DNA of 64,000 bases from Spiroplasma litorale. Lineage in GTDB: Bacteria; Bacillota_I; Bacilli_A; Mycoplasmatales; Mycoplasmataceae. Below are positions 1 through 10,086 of the stretch, in pieces. A program made the position numbers and the translations under genes. The notes under the pieces were generated by a model, which was not told where the DNA came from, searched no databases, and was given only the letters and a program-made list of their open reading frames with translations. Numbering within the stretch: position 1 is the first letter of the stretch; the number at the start of each line of letters is the position of its first letter. The DNA lies in NCBI RefSeq assembly GCF_001267155.1, contig NZ_CP012357.1, positions 682,001 to 746,000 of the forward strand, given 5' to 3'.

Positions 1-906
1 CAAGTTTCATTTGTGTATGGTGCCTCCTGATCTGAATGAATTATTTTTGAAGCACCTATTTTTTTTAATGGCGCTTATTAAATTTGTATGACATAATTTA
101 TTATTAGGACTAACCGATAACTTTCAATCAATAATTTCTGAATTAAACAAATCCTTTATAACAGATAGATATACGTTTCCATTAATAGTTTTTATATAAG
201 TTACATCTGTTACTCATTTTTCATTTATATTTTTAGATTTAAAGTTTCTATTTAGTAGATTTTCAAATCTTAATGGACCTGATTTATCATAGTTTGGAAC
301 TTTCTTTTTCTTTGCTGCTTTTAAACTCATTATTTTCATATATCTATAAACAACTCAAGGGTTTAATCTTTCTTTAAAGTATTTGTTTAAAAATAAAGTT
401 ATCATATTATAACCATATCTTTTTTTAAACAAGTAAAAAAGGCATCTTATTTTAATTGCTAAAATTCTATTATAATTTTTATATTTTGGTTTTCCATTTT
501 TGAGTCATTTTAAATATCCATACCTTGAAACTTTTAAATATAAACAAGATAAATTCAAAAAAAACATTTTTTTAACATTAAAAATGGCGAAGTACTTTTC
601 CTTAGTCGTCTTCGCCAAATGCTTTTTTAAAGCTCGTTCCAGTTTCAAAGCTTTCTTAATTCTTCAATGCTCATATCATCAGGTTTTTTAAAAATTCAAT
701 CATGAGATTTAAATTTTTTAATATTTCCTTTTGCCTGTGTTCCGCTACCTCATTCAAGGGCTCCTTCACCTTTAACTTTTACCTCTGATTTTCATCTTTT
801 AATTGTGCTAGTACTAATATCAAACTTTAATGCCGCATTTAAAATACCCATTTTTTTGATTCCTTAATTATATTAAGTTTTTCGTTTTTTGTTCATTGTT
901 TTGCCA
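1..906 (-). mobile_element. IS3-family transposase (orfA/orfB), frameshifted, cut by window start
   Basis: The minus strand encodes an IS3/IS150-type transposase. The orfA-like part starts at ATG 906 (MAKQWTKNEKLNIIKE) and continues with a helix-turn-helix region (ALKFDISTSTIKRWKSE). An A7 run near 851-857 puts the annotated start out of frame with the rest of orfA; one extra A would restore it. A second shift near 627-650 passes into the orfB frame, which carries the DDE integrase core: first Asp in NEKWVTDVTYIK, second in IIHSDQEAPY. The catalytic Glu lies beyond the window edge. A shift between orfA and orfB is normal in IS3 elements, whereas the A7 shift looks like damage or relies on slippage. 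Two TGA codons read as Trp. The element sits about 150 bp from the distal end of the CRISPR array. The family assignment is firm; whether it is active cannot be judged from this fragment. Confidence 0.75.
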
Positions 907-1059
907 TATAAAAAGAACACCTTTCAATAAAATTTTAACAATAAAAGTACTTTTTTACTGTCAATTTTATTTTAGATGTTCATTTAGGACTTTTTAAAAA
1001 AATATTTGCTATGGTATTTACAATTATTTCCTTAAATTTTAATATTAATAATTTTTTTA

Positions 1060-3471
1060 ATTTTATTACTACATAATTTTACAGGGTACCATAACCCATT
1101 AATAAAACTAAACCTTCAAAGTTTGGTTCTACTACTACATAATTTTACAGGGTACCATAACATAATCTCTTTTGCAATAGATAAAGATTTTGTTCTACTA
1201 CTACATAATTTTACAGGGTACCATAACTCTCAAGAAGCTATTTGCTTCATTTTGTTTGTTCTACTACTACATAATTTTACAGGGTACCATAACAACAAAT
1301 TCGAATTACCAAATAATGCAAAAGTTCTACTACTACATAATTTTACAGGGTACCATAACTAACCTCGCTCATATTTATTTGACCAAAAAGTTCTACTACT
1401 ACATAATTTTACAGGGTACCATAACTTAACTCCGTTTGCTCCTACATAATTCAAAGTTCTACTACTACATAATTTTACAGGGTACCATAACACATTGTAA
1501 GTTGGTATCGGGTTTTTATTTGTTCTACTACTACATAATTTTACAGGGTACCATAACTGAATAGATGAATTGACACTGTTGTTGAAAGTTCTACTACTAC
1601 ATAATTTTACAGGGTACCATAACTTCAGTTGAGTCTGGGTCAAGTGTTTCGTCGTTCTACTACTACATAATTTTACAGGGTACCATAACTAATGAAAAGA
1701 AAGGAAAAAGAATAATGACGTTCTACTACTACATAATTTTACAGGGTACCATAACCTGCTATTGTACTTTCAAAACTGTTGACAAGTTCTACTACTACAT
1801 AATTTTACAGGGTACCATAACACCATTTTTGTTTGTGATAACGTGTGATATGTTCTACTACTACATAATTTTACAGGGTACCATAACGTTAATGAACATG
1901 AACTATTAGCATCTTTGGTTCTACTACTACATAATTTTACAGGGTACCATAACGCCTGTTCCTAATGCTAACAAAGTGAACTTGTTCTACTACTACATAA
2001 TTTTACAGGGTACCATAACTAGAATCACAACTTGCAACCCAGATTTAATGTTCTACTACTACATAATTTTACAGGGTACCATAACCTCAACTAATTAAAA
2101 TCTTATTTCATACTTGTTCTACTACTACATAATTTTACAGGGTACCATAACAATAAAAAAATGGTGAGATAATCAAAACTTGTTCTACTACTACATAATT
2201 TTACAGGGTACCATAACAGCATTTTATCAAATAAAGGGCTTGATTGTGTTCTACTACTACATAATTTTACAGGGTACCATAACATGTGTGATTTAAATAG
2301 AATTAGACAACCAGTTCTACTACTACATAATTTTACAGGGTACCATAACTGTGGAATTTCACTTTTTTCAATCTGTATCGTTCTACTACTACATAATTTT
2401 ACAGGGTACCATAACCATTGTATTTAAATCATTCCATTTTTCTTTGTTCTACTACTACATAATTTTACAGGGTACCATAACACTTTTACACTCTTATTAG
2501 ATTTTGCAGAGGTTCTACTACTACATAATTTTACAGGGTACCATAACGAGGACAAATAACTTATTTTATAGAAGTTAGTTCTACTACTACATAATTTTAC
2601 AGGGTACCATAACTTAGCAAAGATAGTTATCAACCTTTTTTATGTTCTACTACTACATAATTTTACAGGGTACCATAACCCACCTTCTTTTGGAAATCAA
2701 CTCATACCGGTTCTACTACTACATAATTTTACAGGGTACCATAACATCATATATTATTTTAGGAATTGCATAGCCGTTCTACTACTACATAATTTTACAG
2801 GGTACCATAACATATGAAATCTATCCATTGAAGATTTGAAAGTTCTACTACTACATAATTTTACAGGGTACCATAACATTTGTCTAATAAAACATTCATT
2901 ATTTTAAGTTCTACTACTACATAATTTTACAGGGTACCATAACACAAAGAGATACCAAAAATAAAAACCCGATGTTCTACTACTACATAATTTTACAGGG
3001 TACCATAACGTAATGTATATCATATGAGAGATGACAGATGTTCTACTACTACATAATTTTACAGGGTACCATAACCCAATTCCAGAAATAATTGACATTG
3101 CACCTGTTCTACTACTACATAATTTTACAGGGTACCATAACCATGTCTAGCAACATTTACATATGTTACGTGTTCTACTACTACATAATTTTACAGGGTA
3201 CCATAACGCAACTTATCTATAATTATCTTAAAATAAAGTTCTACTACTACATAATTTTACAGGGTACCATAACCAAACAACTTTTAAAATAAATTTTGTT
3301 TTAGTTCTACTACTACATAATTTTACAGGGTACCATAACAGCAAAAGAAATTATAGCAATTATTTTTCAGTTCTACTACTACATAATTTTACAGGGTACC
3401 ATAACATCCTTTATGAATGTTTTTGTTAGTATAGAGTTCTACTACTACATAATTTTACAGGGTACCATAAC
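1060..3471 (-). CRISPR. Type II-A CRISPR array, 37 repeats, 36 spacers
   Basis: A 36-bp repeat (plus strand begins GTTCTACTACTACATAATTT and ends ACAGGGTACCATAAC) recurs every 66 bp from 1126 to 3471, giving 36 identical copies. A 37th copy at 1060-1095 has three mismatches at its low-coordinate end. Every spacer is 30 bp. The minus strand is the crRNA strand: read that way the repeat begins GTTATGGTACCCTG, lies in the same direction as the cas genes, and pairs with the minus-strand tracrRNA at 5653-5745. The leader is therefore at the high-coordinate end next to csn2, and the degenerate copy is the oldest, terminal repeat. Several ORFs predicted within the array are repeat artefacts. Confidence 0.98.
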
Positions 3472-3498
3472 CTCAAATCAATACTTTTTATTAATTAT
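3472..3498 (-). promoter_or_regulatory. Minimal CRISPR leader with ATTTGAG anchor
   Basis: Only 27 bp separate the csn2 stop codon from the first repeat. On the minus strand this stretch ends in ATTTGAG directly against the repeat (plus-strand CTCAAAT at 3472-3478). ATTTGAG is the known leader-anchoring sequence that guides Cas1-Cas2 spacer insertion in streptococcal type II-A loci. The array promoter must lie inside csn2 or further upstream. A weak candidate is TTGAAA (3537-3542) with AATATT (3513-3518), 18 bp apart, but this is only a guess. Confidence 0.7.
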
Positions 3499-4428
3499 TT
3501 AATTATTTATTAAATATTGGAAAACAGGGTAGTTTATTTCAATTAATTCATTATTATAACTGCTTATTAATTTATTTATATTAGTTTTTAACTCTTCTAT
3601 AAATTCATTTTCACTAATTAAATTTGAAAAATTCATGTAAAATTTTATATTATCGTAAATATTTGAAAAATCTAAAAAGTTACTATCATATCAAACTTTC
3701 AAAATACTATTATTAATGTTATCACAATATACAAATTTATCTGTTATTATTGTATATTTTGATATATTAGAAATTTCATTATAATATTCAACAATTTCTT
3801 TATAATTTAGGAAATTAAAAGGATTAACAAATAATAAATGTATATTTTTGTCTTCAATATTAATTATTGATTTAATTAGCTCTAAATAAATTTTTCTTAA
3901 TTTACTTTGACACATATTAATTATATTTTCTTCACTGTTTATTGAACTAATTTTAAATATTGTTTGTTCAGCAATATAATTAATTATTTGATCTTGAATT
4001 TCATATTCAAAATTTAAGCCTGTTTTTTGATTTAAGTTATTTAATAAATTATCCAACAAACTTATTTCTGTTAAATCAATTGTATTAATAAAACTAAATA
4101 AGTTAGTAATGCTAGATGATGAAAAAGCATCATATTTTAAACATAATATTATCAACTCTTTTAAAATACTTTTGCCCCCTCCACAAATATCTTTTAAAAA
4201 ATCAAAATATGTTGGTATTTTAATTATTTTATCAACAGATTTATCTATTGAAATGTCATTTTTTTCCATAATAATATCATATTCGCTAGTAGAATATTTA
4301 TTATTAAAAATTAACGAAAGCACATTAAATATATCATTACTTATTTCAACGTTATTAATTAATATAATATTTTTATTCATCATATTGTAGTTAAAAAATT
4401 TATTATTATTTTTATTTATAACTTTCAT
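3499..4428 (-). CDS. csn2: Csn2-like type II-A spacer-acquisition protein
   Basis: A 309-residue protein in the fourth position of the cas operon. Its ATG overlaps the cas2 stop by one base (TAATG). A TGA at about residue 246 must be read as Trp; with that the protein runs on to TAA at 3499, 27 bp from the array. Csn2 is the type II-A subunit that forms a DNA-end-binding ring during spacer acquisition. The segment KNIHLLFVNPFNFLNYKEIV followed by a buried strand (SKYTIITDKF) resembles the C-terminal part of the Csn2 fold. Overall similarity to streptococcal Csn2 is low, so the name rests mainly on position and this region. At 309 residues it is nearer to the long Csn2 forms than to the 220-residue form. 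Confidence 0.75.
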
Positions 4429-4751
4429 TATAATTCTATAAGCCTCCTATCATTTATTAAAAGTTCTTTGTCACTTTTCTTACCAACAACAATTTGTATA
4501 TTTTGATATTGTTTTTCTGTTACTGTTAAAAATCTAACATTACCCATTTTTGGTAAAAATTTATTAATTCTTTTTATAACAAAATCAACAGATTCTTTAT
4601 TATAGCAAAGTTTACAATAAATAGAATATTGAATCATATGAAATCCTTCTTTGAATAAATTATTTCTAAACTTATTATAGTGTCTAACATTTTCTTTTGA
4701 ATCAAATGGTAAATCATAAAATATCATTAGTCTCATGTATCTATAACTCAT
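4428..4751 (-). CDS. cas2: CRISPR-associated endonuclease Cas2
   Basis: A 107-residue protein with the Cas2 ferredoxin-like start RLMIFYDLPFDSKENVRHYN, including the conserved Asp after the first strand, and the later segment NVRFLTVTEKQYQNIQIVVG. Cas2 dimers bridge two Cas1 dimers to form the integrase that inserts spacers. The gene starts inside the end of cas1 (11-bp overlap) and its stop overlaps the csn2 start, so the three are translationally coupled. Length and motifs are normal for type II Cas2, and no damage is visible. Confidence 0.95.
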   Translation of the reverse strand: MSYRYMRLMIFYDLPFDSKENVRHYNKFRNNLFKEGFHMIQYSIYCKLCYNKESVDFVIKRINKFLPKMGNVRFLTVTEKQYQNIQIVVGKKSDKELLINDRRLIEL

Positions 4752-5646
4752 AATATTCCACTGATGAGGCTATCGGATATTGAACTGTCTCTAGATTCTT
4801 AGTATCAAAATAATTTATTATCATATCAACATACTTATCAATTGCATTTGTTAAATAAACTTTTACACCATCCAATAAAATTTTTGAGTTTAATAAATTT
4901 ATAAGTTCTAATTTAATACTTCTGGTGAAATAATCTAATTGCATTACATTATTAAATACAAAATTGTCAACAATAGGTCTAAATGGTTCCATTAAATCAT
5001 CTGCTAAAGCAAACGCATTATACATATTATGATGGAATAATGCAATTGTTGGATGTAATCCTTTAGCACTTATAGTTCTTGCAAATGCATGCCTTAATAT
5101 GGTGTATCCAAAATTTAACGCTGCATTAATATGATTTTCATCACCTCTTGTGAATTCTTTTCCAAACAATTCTTTAAAATATACTTTTGCTGCATGCCCT
5201 TCTCTATTTGTAGAATCACTGTATTTTAATTCTTCAATATAATTGTAAAGTAGGTTAATTTTTGATAAATTTTTATAATTTAACTTTAATACATCAATTT
5301 GAGCTTCAATTTTTTGTTTAACAATTTTAGTTCATAAATTTAATTTATCTTCTTTTTTTCAATTAATTTGATTATTTATGATTTTTAATTGCATATGATT
5401 TGCTTCTATTGGTTGTATTATAGATATTGGTTTTAAATCAACATCGCAAATTATAGTTAGAATTTTCTTTTCTGCTAACTTGTTAATTGTTCTAGTTGTA
5501 ATAATAGTTTTATAATTTTCAAATAATATTACATTAATATCATCAATTGGTATTTGATATTTAATGTTGGAATTTTCAACAATTATATTATTAAGAAATA
5601 AACTTACCCTTTCTCCATTTTTTATAATAATAGTTTTTCAAGACAT
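4741..5646 (-). CDS. cas1: CRISPR-associated integrase Cas1
   Basis: A 301-residue Cas1, complete when TGA is read as Trp (for example the second codon after MS). The metal-binding residues expected for Cas1 are present: Glu149 in NREGHAAK, His198 in GLHPTIAL and Asp in ALADDLMEPFRP (216-217). The N-terminal beta domain starts MSWKTIIIKNGERVSLFL, typical of type II Cas1. The protein catalyses spacer integration at the leader end together with Cas2, with Csn2 and Cas9 taking part in type II-A. The start codon lies seven bases after the T-run of the tracrRNA terminator, so cas1-cas2-csn2 need either read-through from cas9 or a promoter inside the tracrRNA region. Confidence 0.95.
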
Positions 5647-5652
5647 AATTAT

Positions 5653-5745
5653 AAAAAAAAGAGGAATAAATTCCTCAGTTACGGCATTAAAGCCTTATAT
5701 ATGGTAGTCCTGTAAAATTATGTAGTAGTAGAACATTGCATATAC
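5653..5745 (-). ncRNA. tracrRNA
   Basis: An anti-repeat at 5701-5734 is nearly the reverse complement of the array repeat. Read on the minus strand, 26 nt pair perfectly with the crRNA repeat, then an asymmetric bulge follows (GT in the complement of the tracrRNA opposite C in the repeat), then a short lower stem through ACCAT. Downstream come a nexus-like hairpin (GGC TTTAAT GCC, 5683-5694) in the context AAGGCTTTAATGCCGT, very like AAGGCTAGTCCGT of streptococcal tracrRNA, and a terminator stem GAGGAATTTATTCCTC (5661-5676) followed by eight T. The plus strand has no such hairpins, which fixes the orientation of both tracrRNA and crRNA. The 5' end is estimated from the promoter. Confidence 0.93.
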
Positions 5746-5751
5746 TTTAAT

Positions 5752-5780
5752 AATATACTACATTTATTATAATTAGTCAA
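5752..5780 (-). promoter_or_regulatory. tracrRNA promoter overlapping cas9 stop
   Basis: On the minus strand TTGACT (5775-5780) and TATATT (5752-5757) are separated by exactly 17 bp and lie just upstream of the anti-repeat. The last base of the -35 box is the first base of the cas9 TAA stop codon, so the promoter starts where cas9 ends. Predicted transcription starts near 5740-5746. Confidence 0.75.
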
Positions 5781-8700
5781 TAATTTTTACTTTTGTTCTT
5801 GTGGAATTTGAAGTAATTAGTTTGATATTTTTCATTTTTTTAACTGTTTTATGTAATCTTTTATTATCATCTACTTTTTTATATAAATACTTAAACTCAA
5901 GTCTTTCATGAGTTTTATCAAAACCAACAACTATTAAATTAAATTTCTGTCCGTCATAATCAAAAACTAATTCATTATTTTTGTGCAAAGTAAATTTTTT
6001 TTCATATGTTTCATCAATTTTATATAAAATTTTCTCACTTTCATACTTTTTTAGTTTATATTTAATATTTGATGAGCTTTTATTAGATTCAAAATATGCA
6101 ACATTATGAGTAATTGGCAATACTTTATATAAGTTATAAACTTTAGAATAAAATAAATCTCATCCTATAGTGTTAGATCCAATCATAACAATTTCTTTGT
6201 TTGCCTTAATTTTATTGAATTTATGAGTAATTTTTGTATATTGGTTAATTACTGATCCTTTATATCTTAAATACCTAATACTTGGTGGTGTATTTTCATT
6301 TGATTGTTTAGTTATTCTTTCCCCTAATTCATTCACAAAATGATAAAATGGGTTTTTTACTGGTTTATCATTTTTATCAACATCATTTACATATGCTTTA
6401 TATATGTTTTCAAGATAGTCAAATGTTTTTTTATCAGATTCGTATATTAATAACTTATTTTTATTAGTTGTAAAAAGTTCTTTAATTATTTTAATTTTTG
6501 GTGGTTCAAGTGATAATAAATCAATTTTTTCTGTTTTTATTAAGTTTCCATTATCATTTATACATCTATAAATAGACTCATTAAATAATTGTGTATTTGA
6601 TTTTTTTTCTACTTTTTTTGTGAACTTATAAGCAAAGTTATTAATATCATTTTTTAAATCACCTAATTCTTCAAGTTTTAGAACAATATTTTCATCATCA
6701 CTATCAAGTATTTTATTTAGTGTTTTGCCTTCTGCTAAATCAATTATTGGAGCTATTGCACAAATTGTAGCATCAATTGCATGATGTTTGTAATCATCTC
6801 TATCTTTTTTTGGTAGTTTTAAATAAACATTTCTTATATAACTTGTTAAGCCTCCATTAATAGTTTTAATAGAATAACTTTTGTTAAGTTCCTTTTTAAA
6901 GAAAGTTAAGTAATTTTTGACTTCAACTGTTGCATATCTTGTATCATTTAAATTTCTATTAATAAACTTTTGTTTGACTTCAACATCATTAATATCTTCT
7001 TCTAAAACTAGGTTAGAATATTTTTTATTACCATATTTACCTAATTTTTTATTTTTGACATATAATGAATACATTTTTTCTTTAAATTCATTTCAATTCC
7101 TATTTTTATCTCTAAAATATTGATATGGTGATTTTTTACCTTTATCTTGATTTTCTTTTCATAAAACTAATACTTTATTAGTTCTTGAATCATCTAATGA
7201 AACTGAAAAAGGTATAATATGATCTATTTCACAATAATTTGGATCACTATATAATCTATCAATATCTATGGGTGTACCTGAATAAGCACATCTCCCATCT
7301 TGTTCATTAAATAAAATTAGTTTGAGTCTAGTTTTAAAATCTTTTTTTAATAAAGATACTTTGTGTTTTTCTAATATTTCTTTATTTTCTATCTCATTTT
7401 TCTTTTGAATTTCATTTATATATTTTTTAAAATCACTTGAATTTGATTCTCTTGCCAATTCAATAACAATGTCTTTTATTTGTAAATCTTTTATTTTTTC
7501 AATTTCTTTAATTATTTTAATACTTTCAATTAAAGATCTTTTTACAACTGGTGAAATATACATTTCTGATATTTTTTGTCTTAGCAATGGCATTGAATTA
7601 AATTTTCGATTAATTTTTATGTTATAGTCTGGTTTAATGTTTTTTTCTGCAAATATTTGCATATGATTCTTATTGTCATATCACATTTCATCAATTGCGA
7701 CTTTCATTGTTTTAAAACTTAAACTATGTGTTCCGGTTAAACTAATAAAAGATATTACTTCAGCTTGTTCGTTGCTGAAACTATAATCACAATCAATTAA
7801 TAACTTTTCTTTTCTAGATTCAGCTGTTTGATAAATTGTTAAAATTTCAGATATTTTATCTAATAAATCTATATTTTTAAGAGATATAAAAGATATATCA
7901 AGTTTAGAGTTAATTAATAATGTTCTTAATTTATTTATAAATTCAAACTTAGTAAAGTTCGGTTTATTTTCTTTATCAATTCTATAACCTTTAATATCAG
8001 ATTCTTTAACTTTTAATAATGAAGAAATTAATTTTAAAGTAATATTCTTATTTTTAGGACCATTATGATTTATTACAGACTCTATTAATTCATATTTTTG
8101 ATCATAAGTTAATCCTGATTCTATACCATCTATATTTATATTATTTAAATCATTTAAAATATTAAATAAATACGAAGTCATAGAATGTTTTGGAGCTCTT
8201 TTTTCATTACTGTTATATGTATCAAAACCAGTTAATCTACTATAAAACTCGTTTTCATCTTTTCACCCATATTCACTTTTTGAAGTTTTAGAACTAGTAG
8301 TTCACCCTGGTCCTTCAAAATATAATCTCTTACGGTCAAATAAATTAATATATTCTTGAACAAAACTTTGACTAACCACATTTTCTTCAACTTGTTTGTT
8401 AAGTATTTGTTCAAGTTCCTTTTTATACCATTCATGTGCAATTAATGAGTCAGTTTCTTTAACTCCTCTATATTTTCCATACTCATTAAAAATATTTGTC
8501 TGTATTTCAACAGGTAATAAATTAGTTTCTTTTTTTATATCATCTATACTAATATCATCAAACTTGTCTTTTTTTGATTCTAAAAGATCATCTTTATAAT
8601 TAAAACTTCCTCTTTTTTTAATGTAGTTAAATAATAAAACAATTAACTCTTCCTGAGCAATTTTTTCTTTAAGTGCTTTTTTTCTCATTTCTAAATAATT

Positions 8701-8982
8701 AATATTTAGATTTAGATTATAAAAATCATTTGTTTTATTTAAGTAGTTGTATTTTACAAATAATTTTAACAAATCTTGTTTTCTTAATATTAGTCTTCTT
8801 AAATTTCTTCTTCTTCCTCTTTGCATTCTTCTATCAGATGTTGTAGAAGAGTTAGAACTTCCTGAATTTGATTCACTAAACAGCCTAGAACCAGCGTTTA
8901 TAATTTTTTTGTTATCAATATCATAAATTGATCAACCAACTGAAGCAATACCAATATCTAAACCTATATTTACTTTTTTCAT
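5773..8982 (-). CDS. cas9: CRISPR effector nuclease Cas9, compact
   Basis: A 1069-residue Cas9, intact once about a dozen TGA codons are read as Trp. RuvC-I: NIGLDIGIASVGWSIYDID with Asp9. Arg-rich bridge helix: RRMQRGRRRNLRRLILRKQD. RuvC-II: DIVIELARES with Glu508. HNH: CEIDHIIPFS with Asp587/His588, then TNKVLVLWKENQDKGKK with Asn602 and Asn611 (equivalent to N854 and N863 of SpCas9). RuvC-III: YKHHAIDA with His734 and Asp737. All nuclease residues are kept, so cleavage activity is expected. The start is ATG 8982 after AAGGATGG. At 1069 residues it is shorter than the usual 1200-1370 of mollicute and streptococcal type II-A Cas9, mainly in the REC lobe between the bridge helix and RuvC-II. 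The PAM cannot be deduced here. Confidence 0.97.
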
Positions 8983-9067
8983 ATTATTACCATCCTTATT
9001 CAAAATAATTATAATATTAGTTTACAAATAAATTTATATATAAATAAAATTTTTGCAATTCTATTAT

Positions 9068-9117
9068 AAAAAAATCTAAGTATAGATTGATTAAAATATC
9101 TTTTACTTAGATTTTTA
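9068..9117 (-). terminator. Terminator after pfkB operon
   Basis: The inverted repeat TACTTAGATTTTT / AAAAATCTAAGTA lies directly after the pfkB stop and continues as a T-run on the minus strand. It separates the sugar operon from cas9, whose likely -10 (TATAAT-like, about 9008-9016) follows. Confidence 0.75.
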
Positions 9118-9119
9118 TT

Positions 9120-10061
9120 TTACTTTAATATATCCAATTTTATTGAACTTACATTTTCCAATAAATTATCAATTAGATCTTTTGAGGCAATTTTGTTAGA
9201 AAAAGCAGTAGCACTTCCACAAACGATACCCATTATTAATGATTCTTTAAAGTTGTTTTTTTCAATATACTTAGAAATAAAACCAGCTAACATACTATCA
9301 CCAGCTCCCGCTGCGTTAACTAAATTGTGGTTTCATTTACCAATGCTTGCTTTATATACATTATTTTTATTCATAAATATAGCTCCTTCACTTCCCAAAG
9401 AAACAAGAATATTTTCAACTCCTTTATTTAGTAACGTATTTCCAGCTTCAATTATATCTTCATCAGATTCTATCTTTTTATTAAGAGTTAAAGATAATTC
9501 ATCTTTATTCGGTTTAATTAAAAAAGGTTTTTTATTTACTGCTTCTAACAATGATGTTCCATATGAATCTATAACAAATTTACAACCAATTTCATTTGAG
9601 AGAACTGCAATTTTTGAATATATATCATTTCCAACATTATTAGGAATACTTCCAGTAGCAATAATATAGTCATTAGTTTTAGCATTATTTCTTAAGTATT
9701 TAAACAATTTCTCAATTTCATTTGCATCAATTTCAGGACTTAAAACGCTACATTCTGTTTGTTGACTGTCAATTATTTTAATATTTATTCTTATATCTCC
9801 TTTTGAATTAAATTTTTTATATTTAATACTTTCAATATCTAAATATTTGTAAAAATATTCTTCAAATTTTCCACTTGAGAAAATTAATGATTCATTAGCA
9901 AAACCTAAATTATTTAAAATCATTGATATATGAATCCCCTTACCAGCTGGGTACATTTCAGTATAATAAGGTCTATTAGTTTTGTTTAATAAAAAATCAT
10001 CGAATTTTAAAATATAATCAATTGCAGGACTCAAAGAAATTACATAAATATTATTTTTCAT
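9120..10061 (-). CDS. PfkB-family kinase (1-phosphofructokinase / tagatose-6-phosphate kinase)
   Basis: A 313-residue ribokinase-fold sugar kinase. It starts with NIYVISLSPAIDYILKFDDF, shows the substrate motif YPAGKGIHISMILNNLG, and ends with the PfkB signature NAAGAGDSMLAGF (catalytic Asp near residue 254). The chosen ATG is 10061, preceded by AAAGGA; an upstream in-frame ATG (10076) would place the ribosome site inside the gene. FruK and LacC enzymes both phosphorylate C1 of a ketohexose phosphate to give a bisphosphate for a class II aldolase, which is encoded divergently at 13204. The gene follows the PTS permease by 25 bp and ends at a terminator. Fructose-1-phosphate versus tagatose-6-phosphate cannot be decided from the sequence. 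Confidence 0.85.
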
Positions 10062-10086
10062 TTTTTTTCCTTTCATTAAATTTTTT

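Noticed and set aside
1123-3292. Seven or more short ORFs with repeated peptides on both strands
   Set aside because: They are translations of CRISPR repeats and spacers with a 22-residue period, not genes.
5701-5760. tracrRNA on the plus strand
   Set aside because: Plus-strand sequence after the anti-repeat has no nexus or terminator hairpin, whereas the minus strand has both.
5773-8982. Cas9 as a pseudogene broken into five ORFs
   Set aside because: All breaks are TGA codons, which encode Trp in this organism; the frame is exactly 1070 codons including the stop.
9193-9669. Plus-strand ORF of 158 residues
   Set aside because: It is antisense to the pfkB gene, whose motifs and ribosome site are clear.
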